From NCBI GenBank assembly GCA_937870795.1, contig CALMWS010000409.1, forward strand, positions 1 through 44,516: 44,516 nucleotides of DNA, read 5' to 3'. Every line of letters starts with the position of its first letter. Position 1 is the stretch's first letter. The DNA comes from an uncultured Bacteroidota bacterium. GTDB taxonomy: Bacteria; Bacteroidota; Bacteroidia; Chitinophagales; Saprospiraceae. The notes beneath the pieces were generated by a model. It saw nothing but the letters and a program-made list of their open reading frames with translations. It was not told the origin of the DNA and made no database searches. Below, piece by piece: positions 24,995 to 32,349 of this stretch. The position numbers were made by a program, and so were the translations under genes.

Positions 24995-25897
24995 ATGAAA
25001 GCCGCTGCCATTGATCTGGGATCCAATACATTTCACCTGCTCATTGTAGAAGGTGAAAAAGGAAGTATTCAAAAAGAGTTGTTCCGACAGCGCATTTTTG
25101 TTGGTCTTGGTGATGGGGGCATAGAATGGTTAAGCGAAGAGGCCATTGAAAGAGGGCTGGAAGCGTGTCTGGCATTTCGAAAAATGATGAATGCCAGTGG
25201 CGTAGACAGATTAAAAGTGACGGGTACTGCTGCATTGAGAACTGCAGCTAACGCCCGCGAATTTACGGCCAGGGCTGAAGCCATATTGGGTATCAAAATT
25301 GACGTCATCGATGGCAATGAAGAAGCGCGATACATCTTTGAGGGTGTTCGCCAACTTTCTGCCCTGGTTGCCCCAACCATTATTGTAGACATTGGGGGAG
25401 GAAGTACAGAAATCATCCTTGCAAAAAATGGCAAGATGGTTTGGGCCCAGAGTTATGTGCTGGGTGTAGGAGTGATGCATGCGGCCTTTCATCACTTAGA
25501 ACCTATTGGAACTGAGGCCGAACAGGCATTGCGGGCACACATACGAATGACGTTGGGGCCGTTGCAGGAGTATCTTTTAAGCTTTCCTGTGGAAGTTTTT
25601 ATTGGTGCCTCGGGTTCCTTTGAAGTGATGGAAAGTATGACGGGTAAGCCGACCTACAAAAACATGCTCAATGCGGTTGAAATTAGAGATGCGTATAAAA
25701 TAAGCAGACTTATAATTAGCAAAAGCAGGGAAGAAAGAATGCAACTTCCGGGCATGCCATTGGAAAGGGTCAAGTTGATCGTGGTGGCCATGATTCTCAT
25801 AGATGAAATATTGAAACTTACCGGTGATGTTAAATTAATGGTTACACCCTACGCCCTTAAAGAAGGCTTGCTGGCAGAGTTGCTGGGCAGGTCCTGA
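24995..25897 (+). CDS. ppx: Exopolyphosphatase / Ppx-GppA family phosphatase
   Basis: A 300-residue enzyme of the ASKHA fold. AAIDLGSNTFHLLIVEG (4-20) and VDIGGGSTEIILAKNG are the two phosphate-binding motifs; TGTAALRTAANA and GNEEARYIFEGV are typical of the family. The length covers only the catalytic Ppx/GppA domain, without the C-terminal HD-type extension of E. coli Ppx. Members remove phosphate from polyphosphate or from pppGpp; the short form is most often an exopolyphosphatase. Its stop codon directly abuts the stop of the convergent permease gene at 25898. Confidence 0.92.
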   Translation: MKAAAIDLGSNTFHLLIVEGEKGSIQKELFRQRIFVGLGDGGIEWLSEEAIERGLEACLAFRKMMNASGVDRLKVTGTAALRTAANAREFTARAEAILGIKIDVIDGNEEARYIFEGVRQLSALVAPTIIVDIGGGSTEIILAKNGKMVWAQSYVLGVGVMHAAFHHLEPIGTEAEQALRAHIRMTLGPLQEYLLSFPVEVFIGASGSFEVMESMTGKPTYKNMLNAVEIRDAYKISRLIISKSREERMQLPGMPLERVKLIVVAMILIDEILKLTGDVKLMVTPYALKEGLLAELLGRS

Positions 25898-27373
25898 TCA
25901 ATTTTTGCGATACCTGATTTTTTTGGATAAGTCGAGTGGAATGGCGACCGTGCCTGCCTGTGTTTTCACATAAAGAAAATTGCTATCCATTTGTTGGACT
26001 GTAAAAGTGGCATTGGCCATCAATCCCAATTCCCACAATTCAGATTCAATGGCTGTGTTCTTTTGCTCACCGGAAATCCTTGCTTTTTGGTTGGGCTTAA
26101 GGTTGAATATGCTCATGGGATCGGTTTCACTTCGAGGGGGGATCGGAGAGCCATGCGGATCTAATTGGGGAAATCCCAGTTGGCGATCGAGTTCATCCAG
26201 GTCTGCAACGGTTAGGTGGTGTTCAATTCTTTCAGCGTCGTCGTGGATTTGGTGACTATTGAGACCCATGCCCTGTACCTGGTATGACTCCCACAAACGA
26301 TGGGCCCTGATAAGTTCCAGTGCTTTTTCCTGTCCTTTGGGGGTTAAGATGCCACCGTTGGTGAAAAAACCATCGGCTACCAATTGCTGGAAAATGGCTG
26401 CCAGTCTGGCTTCTTTTATGCCGGTTTGTTGGGAAAGGTCTTTCAAAGCTGGCCTTTTATTTTCACGTGAAGAGAGTTTGATCATGTCTTCTCCTGCTAT
26501 CCTCATTTTTTCTTTGTTGGCGGCCAGCCATTTAAAGAGCATTCCTTTTTCAGGGGCAAAGATGGCAGCCATTAAAAAAAATAAGGTCGCAGCAACCACC
26601 ATGGCTGGTCCGGGCGTTGTATCAAAATAGATGGCAGCAACCAGGCCGGCAATAGAAGAAAGTGCTCCCAAAGCAGCCGATAATGATAGGATTGTTTTTA
26701 GCTTGTGAGAAATCAGCATGGCCGTAGAGGCAGGAGTGATGAGCATGGCTACCACCAGGATTACACCCACCGAGCGCAACGCTGCAACCACGGCAAAAGA
26801 AAGCATCAACATCAGGAAATAATGAACGGCGCGTGTAGAAATGCCCATCGTTTCTGCGTAAACTTCCTGAAATGTTGCTACAAAAAAATATCGGTAAAAA
26901 AAGAGGATCGATGCAAGAGTGTAGATGAGAATGATGGCCGTAAGCACAATGTCTTCATTTGAAATACCCAAAACATTGCCAAATAAAAAGTCTTTGAGGT
27001 CAAGGTGATTGCCCTGGCTGTTGTTGAGATGAGAAATACCCATAACACCCAATGAAAACATGGCAGTAAAAACGATGCCTATGGCTGCATCATTTTTTGT
27101 TTTTACATTTCTTTGTATCCAGGTAATCGCCACAGCCGTGATTAATCCTGCTATGACCGAGCCGGTAAAAAAGCCCAGAGCACTGTACCCCACCACAATA
27201 AAAGCCACATAAATGCCCGGTAAAATGGAATGAGATAAAGCATCTCCAATGAGCGACATGTTTCTTAATACGATGAAACAGCCCAATAAGCCACAAGTAA
27301 CGCCTACCATCAATGAAGTTGCCAGCGCCCGCAATGCCCATTCAGAAGAAAGACTATTGATTAGTGACTCCAT
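25898..27373 (-). CDS. Metal ABC transporter permease fused to an MntR/DtxR-FeoA-like regulator domain
   Basis: A 491-residue fusion. Residues 1-about 275 are a ZnuB/MntB/TroC-type permease with about eight membrane helices (VGVTCGLLGCFIVLRNMSLIG, GDALSHSILPGI, VAMLITPASTAML). Residues about 290-410 resemble the winged helix and dimerisation domain of DtxR/MntR: RPALKDLSQQTGIKEARLAAI, HRLWESYQ, and DAERIEHHL, which matches the Mn-binding E-x-x-E-H pattern of MntR. Residues about 415-491 look like the FeoA/SH3-like third domain. The protein would join Mn, Zn or Fe uptake to metal sensing. No ATPase or binding-protein gene is next to it. A promoter element lies 17 nt upstream. Confidence 0.92.
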   Translation of the reverse strand: MESLINSLSSEWALRALATSLMVGVTCGLLGCFIVLRNMSLIGDALSHSILPGIYVAFIVVGYSALGFFTGSVIAGLITAVAITWIQRNVKTKNDAAIGIVFTAMFSLGVMGISHLNNSQGNHLDLKDFLFGNVLGISNEDIVLTAIILIYTLASILFFYRYFFVATFQEVYAETMGISTRAVHYFLMLMLSFAVVAALRSVGVILVVAMLITPASTAMLISHKLKTILSLSAALGALSSIAGLVAAIYFDTTPGPAMVVAATLFFLMAAIFAPEKGMLFKWLAANKEKMRIAGEDMIKLSSRENKRPALKDLSQQTGIKEARLAAIFQQLVADGFFTNGGILTPKGQEKALELIRAHRLWESYQVQGMGLNSHQIHDDAERIEHHLTVADLDELDRQLGFPQLDPHGSPIPPRSETDPMSIFNLKPNQKARISGEQKNTAIESELWELGLMANATFTVQQMDSNFLYVKTQAGTVAIPLDLSKKIRYRKN

Positions 27374-27390
27374 GGAGTTATTTTACCAAA

Positions 27391-27398
27391 CAAAGATA
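27391..27398 (-). promoter_or_regulatory. -7 promoter element TATCTTTG
   Basis: Exact TAnnTTTG match on the minus strand, 17 nt before the ATG at 27373. It shows that the metal permease has its own promoter and is not simply read through from rbfA. Confidence 0.55.
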
Positions 27399-27482
27399 CA
27401 TTTTAAAACCAATCTACATAAATTATTTAGACCGGTTTAAAAATGTGTGTTTTGTCACAAATTTCTATTAAATGCGGAAAAC

Positions 27483-27827
27483 CTATTTGAGATTGTCGAG
27501 TAAGGAATCCACTTTGTACATTTCATCAAGGGTATCGTCGATGTAATAGTAAATTTCCGGGATCCTTCGAATTTGGTCTTTGATGCGGTGAGCAAGCGAT
27601 TGTTTGAGTTGAAAACCATGGTTTTCAATGTTTTGTATCACTTCTTCTTTTTCGTCCGTGCCATAGATACTGACATAGATTTTTACCTGAGACAGGTCAG
27701 GACTGATGATGGCTTTGGTTACAGAAACCAGGATATCACCATAAATGTATCTACCTTCTTGTTGCAAAACAAGACTGAAGTTTCTTTTGATCAGTTCACC
27801 CAGTTGTAGTTGTCTCTTGGTTTCCAT
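27483..27827 (-). CDS. rbfA: Ribosome-binding factor A
   Basis: A 114-residue KH-type protein needed for 30S maturation and 16S rRNA 5' end processing, especially in the cold. Typical parts: RQLQLGELIKRNFSLVLQQ, LVSVTKAIISPDLSQVKIYVSIYG, QSLAHRIKDQIRRIPEIYYYIDDTLDE. The length is normal. It follows coaX by 58 nt on the same strand and may share its transcript. The E. coli-type neighbours nusA and infB are absent. Confidence 0.95.
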   Translation of the reverse strand: METKRQLQLGELIKRNFSLVLQQEGRYIYGDILVSVTKAIISPDLSQVKIYVSIYGTDEKEEVIQNIENHGFQLKQSLAHRIKDQIRRIPEIYYYIDDTLDEMYKVDSLLDNLK

Positions 27828-27885
27828 ATGGATTGTGTGTAAGTGAATAAATGATGAATCCTCTATTAAAGTTCAAAAAAGGGGC

Positions 27886-28671
27886 TTAAATATCATTGTT
27901 TGCAGACTTGGCAAGTTCCACTCCCATTTTGAGAATGCCATCTATGGTAAGGTTTTTATATACATGGTCGAAGTGATTGGTAATAAAAGTAATGGCTTCT
28001 GAAATGCCTCCTGTTGCAACGGTAAGATAGGTCTCAGGTAATTCTGCTTTGATTTTACCCAGTAAATGTAAAACCAACCCTTCATATCCGATCAGCACAC
28101 CAGCCTGGATGGCGTGAGGAGTGCTTTTGCCAATGGCGCTGGGAGGCAGATGTAAAGCAACATTGGGAAGTTGAGCAGTTTGGGCAGATAGGGATGAAAA
28201 GGCTGTTTTTATGCCTGGAGCTATGGTTACCCCCTGGATGCCCTGTTTAGGATGGGCTATGGTAAATGTGAGGGCTGTACCAAAATCTACAACAATGCAG
28301 GGTTGGCCCCATTTTATAGTTGCTCCATATGCGTTGGCCACAAGGTCGGTCCCTATTTCGTTGACATGGGGGATGGGGAAGGAGAGCTTTTTCAAATAAG
28401 CCGGACCCAGCAATATAGGCACGATGCCAATTGCGTGGATGATGGCCGATGTGATTTTGTCATTCAAATGGGGAACCACAGAAGAAATGGTAACTTGCTG
28501 GATATCTCCCGAGTGAACGCCCCATTCAAAAAGGAGGTTTGACAAGCCATTTTGGTAGTACAAGGCAGGTTGGTCATCCTTGGTTTCATACCTGAATAAA
28601 TGCGCCCAGGCATTGTCCTTGTGCAGGGCAATGACCACGTTGCTGTTGCCAATGTCAAATACGAGGTGCAC
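27886..28671 (-). CDS. coaX: Type III pantothenate kinase
   Basis: A 261-residue ASKHA-fold kinase for the first step of coenzyme A synthesis (pantothenate to 4'-phosphopantothenate). Motifs: LVFDIGNSNVVIAL (phosphate 1, residues 3-16), GTDLVANAYGA, VVDFGTALTFTI (phosphate 2) and GVTIAPGIKTAFSSL. It starts with GTG at 28671; in-frame sequence upstream runs to a stop within about six codons and offers no ATG. Type III kinases need a monovalent cation and resist feedback by CoA (family knowledge). The gene is divergent from the DUF6495-like gene. Confidence 0.96.
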   Translation of the reverse strand: MHLVFDIGNSNVVIALHKDNAWAHLFRYETKDDQPALYYQNGLSNLLFEWGVHSGDIQQVTISSVVPHLNDKITSAIIHAIGIVPILLGPAYLKKLSFPIPHVNEIGTDLVANAYGATIKWGQPCIVVDFGTALTFTIAHPKQGIQGVTIAPGIKTAFSSLSAQTAQLPNVALHLPPSAIGKSTPHAIQAGVLIGYEGLVLHLLGKIKAELPETYLTVATGGISEAITFITNHFDHVYKNLTIDGILKMGVELAKSANNDI

Positions 28672-28746
28672 AGTTTTTACTAAGTGTTAGCAAAAGCAGT
28701 GCCACAAAGCCAAAGACTGGTTTTCCGACTGAGCTGCAAAATGAAT

Positions 28747-28754
28747 TATATTTG
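28747..28754 (+). promoter_or_regulatory. -7 promoter element TATATTTG
   Basis: Exact TAnnTTTG match ending 4 nt before the ATG at 28759, the same spacing as at 3308-3320. A leaderless transcript is predicted. It also argues against the longer start at 28684. Confidence 0.55.
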
Positions 28755-28758
28755 CCCG

Positions 28759-29190
28759 ATGGAAAAAACCGAAATCAAATTTAGATTGCTTTCTCAGGAA
28801 GAACTTATGTCACTTGAAAAGGATTTTGTACTCTATCTGGCTGCTCAGGGTATCACAGAAAAAGAATGGCAAGTTATCAAAAACCAGGAAGGCGAACAAT
28901 TGTTGTCGATTTTGGGCGATTTTTCAAATATGGTTTGGATAAAAGTGTTTTCGGGAAAAGAATACATGGAATATTGTGACTCTGGCTATAGGTATCTCCT
29001 GCATTTCAGGGAGCATGAAACGGAAATGCTTCGCATCAGCCTTGAACCTCCTCATGAAGTGGGGCATCGAACGACGCCAAGGCCTACCAATGTTGAAAGA
29101 GCCATGTTTGAAGCCCTGGAAGGTGGTGCCAGATTTTGTGACAAAGATGTATTCGATGCAGGTTTGCAATTATTCAAAGGGCACGTTTAA
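28759..29190 (+). CDS. DUF6495-like protein
   Basis: A 143-residue soluble protein that resembles the Bacteroidota family DUF6495: KFRLLSQEELMSLEKDFVLY, LAAQGITEKEWQVIK, ILGDFSNMVWIKVFSGKEYME, FREHETEMLRISL and a C-terminal KDVFDAGLQLFKGHV helix. Function is unknown. The ATG at 28759 gives the usual family N-terminus; the frame is open from 28684, but those 25 residues overlap the promoter region and are probably untranslated. It is not obviously in an operon; the next gene has its own promoter element. Confidence 0.75.
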   Translation: MEKTEIKFRLLSQEELMSLEKDFVLYLAAQGITEKEWQVIKNQEGEQLLSILGDFSNMVWIKVFSGKEYMEYCDSGYRYLLHFREHETEMLRISLEPPHEVGHRTTPRPTNVERAMFEALEGGARFCDKDVFDAGLQLFKGHV

Positions 29191-29261
29191 TATGTGCATA
29201 ATAAATTGATTGTTGGCTTTCCATCGTCACATTCAAGGTGCGGGAAATACTCAAAACAGCT

Positions 29262-29269
29262 TATCTTTG
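29262..29269 (+). promoter_or_regulatory. -7 promoter element TATCTTTG
   Basis: Exact TAnnTTTG match, 22 nt before the ATG at 29292 of the acyl-CoA dehydrogenase. It supports that start over the upstream one at 29238. Confidence 0.55.
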
Positions 29270-29291
29270 CAGCCTAACCAAAGAAAACAGC

Positions 29292-30500
29292 ATGAGTCAG
29301 TCAAACGGAGGTCACAAATCAGTTAAAACAGATCAGTACAGCCACCACGATTACTACAAAGTAGATGATTTGTTGAGCGAAGAACATCTAATGGCAAGAG
29401 ATGCCGTTCAACAATGGGTAAAATCAGAGGTGAGCCCCATTATTGAAGATTATGCCAATCGTGCCGCCTGTCCAACCCACCTTTTCAAAGGATTGGCAGA
29501 AATCGGGGCGTTCGGACCCAGTTTGCCTACTGAATACGGGGGAGGAGGTATGGATGAGATTGCCTATGGTGTGATCATGCAGGAACTGGAAAGAGGAGAC
29601 TCCGGCATCCGTTCCATGGCTTCTGTTCAGGGTTCATTGGTGATGTTTCCCATTTATAAGTTTGGATCCGAAGAGCAGCGAAAGAAATACCTACCTAAAT
29701 TGGGTAATGGTGATTTTATAGGTTGTTTTGGCCTTACAGAGCCTGATTTTGGTTCCAATCCGTCGGGTATGGCTACCAATGTTGTGGATGATGGCGATAG
29801 TTACATCCTCAATGGTTCCAAAATGTGGATTACCAATAGCCCTGTAGCTGATTTGGCAGTAGTTTGGGCTAAAGATGAGCAGGGTGAAATCTTAGGCATG
29901 ATCGTTGAAAAAGACAGCAAGGGCTTTTCGGCACCGGAAATCCATGGAAAATGGTCGTTAAGGGCATCTATTACGGGAGAATTGGTTTTTGAGGATGTGC
30001 GCGTACCCAAATCACAGGTTCTTCCAAATATTAAAGGAATTAAAGGGCCACTTTCGTGTTTGAGTAAGGCAAGGTATGGTATTGCATGGGGAGCCATGGG
30101 AGCTGCTCTCGATTGTTATGACAGTGCACTCAGATACTCCAAAGAAAGGGTGCAGTTTGATAGACCCATAGGTGGATTTCAGCTAACACAAAAGAAGTTG
30201 GCCGAGATGATAACCGAGATTACAAAAGCCCAGCTGCTTTCATGGAAACTTGGAGTAATGGCCAATGCAGGAAAAGCAACTCCCGGACAAATATCAATGG
30301 CCAAGAGAAACAATGTAATGATGGCATTGTCAATTGCAAGGGAGGCCCGACAGATTCACGGAGGTATGGGTATTACCAATGAATACCCTGTGATGAGGCA
30401 TATGATGAACCTTGAAACAGTTTTGACTTATGAAGGTACCCACGACATCCACTTATTGATCACAGGTATGGATGTAACGGGTCTTAACGCATTCAAATAA
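29292..30500 (+). CDS. gcdH: Glutaryl-CoA dehydrogenase-like acyl-CoA dehydrogenase
   Basis: A 402-residue FAD flavoprotein. FGLTEPDFGSNPSGM, WITNSPVADLAVVWAK, ARYGIAWGAMGAALDCYD, QIHGGMGITNEYPVMRHMMN and TYEGTHDIHLLI are the GCDH-type signatures. The catalytic base is Glu381 (in YEGTHD). Glutaryl-CoA dehydrogenase oxidises and decarboxylates glutaryl-CoA to crotonyl-CoA in lysine and tryptophan breakdown; the short electron acceptor is normally ETF. Assignment within the acyl-CoA dehydrogenase family is by these motifs, and closely related enzymes cannot be excluded. The GNAT gene follows after 2 nt. Confidence 0.88.
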   Translation: MSQSNGGHKSVKTDQYSHHDYYKVDDLLSEEHLMARDAVQQWVKSEVSPIIEDYANRAACPTHLFKGLAEIGAFGPSLPTEYGGGGMDEIAYGVIMQELERGDSGIRSMASVQGSLVMFPIYKFGSEEQRKKYLPKLGNGDFIGCFGLTEPDFGSNPSGMATNVVDDGDSYILNGSKMWITNSPVADLAVVWAKDEQGEILGMIVEKDSKGFSAPEIHGKWSLRASITGELVFEDVRVPKSQVLPNIKGIKGPLSCLSKARYGIAWGAMGAALDCYDSALRYSKERVQFDRPIGGFQLTQKKLAEMITEITKAQLLSWKLGVMANAGKATPGQISMAKRNNVMMALSIAREARQIHGGMGITNEYPVMRHMMNLETVLTYEGTHDIHLLITGMDVTGLNAFK

Positions 30501-30502
30501 CA

Positions 30503-31039
30503 ATGGATTTTTTTCCACTGCATGAAAAACAGGGCCTGGCTTTCAGACTCAGGCCCTTTGAAGAAGCAGATGCCCCTCAGCTGGCGGTGTATGCCAACAA
30601 TGTAGAAATCGCCCGCAACCTTACCAATGCCTTTCCGCATCCCTATACCTTGGAAAATGCACAAAATTTTATTGCCATGACCCTTAGCGCCCAACCCATC
30701 CATGTGTTTGGCATCGAGGTAAATGGTCAAATCGCCGGGGGCATGGGCATCCATCCCCAAAGTGATATTATGTGTAAAAACGCCGAATTGGGCTATTGGC
30801 TGGCAGAACCATTTTGGGGCAGAGGTATTGCTTCGGCTTTGGTTAAAGATATCATTGATTATGGTTTTACGCATTTTGACATAACCAGAATCTATGCCAG
30901 ACCTTTTGGAAGCAATGTGGCTTCACAAAAAGTTCTAGAGAAAGTGGGCTTTGTTCTGGAAGCCCGAATCAAGGATAATATTTACAAATGGGATAGGTAT
31001 GAGGATGAACTCATCTATGGCATTCGTAAAAACAGTTAA
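30503..31039 (+). CDS. GNAT-family N-acetyltransferase (RimJ/RimL type)
   Basis: A 178-residue acetyltransferase. LRPFEEADAPQLAVYANN at the start, then the acetyl-CoA binding segment GYWLAEPFWGRGIASALV (Q/RxxGxG/A-like GRGIAS), and ARPFGSNVASQKVLEKVGFVLEAR are typical of RimJ/RimL-like proteins. The substrate may be a ribosomal protein N-terminus or a small molecule and cannot be told. It is spaced 2 nt from gcdH and so cotranscribed. Its TAA stop overlaps the stop of the convergent gene at 31036. Confidence 0.92.
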   Translation: MDFFPLHEKQGLAFRLRPFEEADAPQLAVYANNVEIARNLTNAFPHPYTLENAQNFIAMTLSAQPIHVFGIEVNGQIAGGMGIHPQSDIMCKNAELGYWLAEPFWGRGIASALVKDIIDYGFTHFDITRIYARPFGSNVASQKVLEKVGFVLEARIKDNIYKWDRYEDELIYGIRKNS

Positions 31040-32349
31040 AGCCCAATTGATGCACCGATCCTTCCCGATAAGCCATTGATCTGAGCTGGTTTTAACAATG
31101 CCCAGGCATTGTTGCATGCGCCAAAAAGGTTAACGGGACCCAATTTTGAATTGAGCAATAACCCCAGGTTAAATGGCACACCTTCCCGCCAATGATAGTT
31201 TACCCCAATGTTCAACCAAGGAATAACGGGGCGACTTGCCTGTAAGAAAACAGAGGGTTGATTGATATCTGAGAGCTGTTTTAGATTGAAAACTGCACTA
31301 AAATGGGTACCGGAAAATGTAAAATAAGCCCCCACATTGTAACGGGGTGCAACCTTTCGTGAAAACTCTGTATTTTGCTGCTGCATTGAAAAAGCCTGAA
31401 GTAAGGTATCTTCAAAGCTGGAGTTGTCTTCACCATCGATGATTTTCTCAAGATCAATGCCTTTGAGCAAGGTAGTGGATTGATTGGTGAGTTTTTGTGC
31501 CCTGTCTGCCCAGGTGATGCTTCCCAGGTTTTGTGCACTGGCGAATATTCCTGCAGTTTCAGTCAACTTTAAATCCAAGCCAAGGTCAAGAGAGAAGCCG
31601 TGGTTGGCGGTAAAAAATGAGCGATAATCATTTATGCCTTTGATCCAGGTGATTTCATCAATCGCATTGTATTCGAAGATACCTGCATTGTAAATTTCTA
31701 TATCATTTTTAAGGGTGATGTTGTAATAATCGGCTTCAGTGGTAAGTTGAGAACTCATCTTTTCGGTGTGCATGTGGTGCCAGCCATTGAGATAGCCCGC
31801 TCTTACCCCCCATGAAAGATTGGCCAGTTTGCCTGCCAGACCAAGATAAAATTTTTGATAAACCGTAGCACTGGCCGGCATACCCAATTCAACGGTCTTT
31901 CCTATGTAATCGGCATTGCCACGCGCAGCAATATCCACCAAAGTGGGATTGAGGGTAGTGGCAAATTCATAATTGATGCCATGACCCGCTGTTACTGTAA
32001 ATCCTCTCCATCTGAAGGCCACATCCAATGAATTAAAGCTACCATTCATACCCACTTCATTGTTTTTGCCCAAGGCGGTTGCCAGTTTTTCCAAAGATAT
32101 GATATTCACACCCTCATTGTTTTTGGAAATGAAATCAGAAGCATTGACGTTGCCCAATTGAAAATCCAGCCCTACAGATGCAGCGGAAACCTCCCATTTT
32201 TTTGAAGTTTGATAAGCCGGATTGATGTAGGTCTGATGAACAGTAGGCATGTGGATCATCCAGTTATCCTGACCGGATAAAATGTTTGATCCCAGGCAAA
32301 TTGTTGTAAAGAGAATTGTATATGCGATTCTTTTAAGCATCTTAATCAA
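31036..32349 (-). CDS. DUF5723-family outer-membrane barrel protein
   Basis: A 437-residue protein with a signal peptide (about 1-27) and the DUF5723 layout: MPTVHQTYINPAYQTSKKWEVS near the N-terminus, repeated Gly/aromatic strands (FTVTAGHGINYEFAT, LSWGVRAGYLNGWH), GLDLKLTETAGIFASAQNLG, VGAYFTFSGTHFSAVFNLKQLS, and a terminal strand IGASIGL. This looks like a FadL/PorV-sized barrel; function unknown. The ATG at 32349 overlaps the upstream lipoprotein stop by 8 nt (alternative ATG at 32340), so the two are translationally coupled and may form an outer-membrane pair. Confidence 0.82.
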   Translation of the reverse strand: MIKMLKRIAYTILFTTICLGSNILSGQDNWMIHMPTVHQTYINPAYQTSKKWEVSAASVGLDFQLGNVNASDFISKNNEGVNIISLEKLATALGKNNEVGMNGSFNSLDVAFRWRGFTVTAGHGINYEFATTLNPTLVDIAARGNADYIGKTVELGMPASATVYQKFYLGLAGKLANLSWGVRAGYLNGWHHMHTEKMSSQLTTEADYYNITLKNDIEIYNAGIFEYNAIDEITWIKGINDYRSFFTANHGFSLDLGLDLKLTETAGIFASAQNLGSITWADRAQKLTNQSTTLLKGIDLEKIIDGEDNSSFEDTLLQAFSMQQQNTEFSRKVAPRYNVGAYFTFSGTHFSAVFNLKQLSDINQPSVFLQASRPVIPWLNIGVNYHWREGVPFNLGLLLNSKLGPVNLFGACNNAWALLKPAQINGLSGRIGASIGL

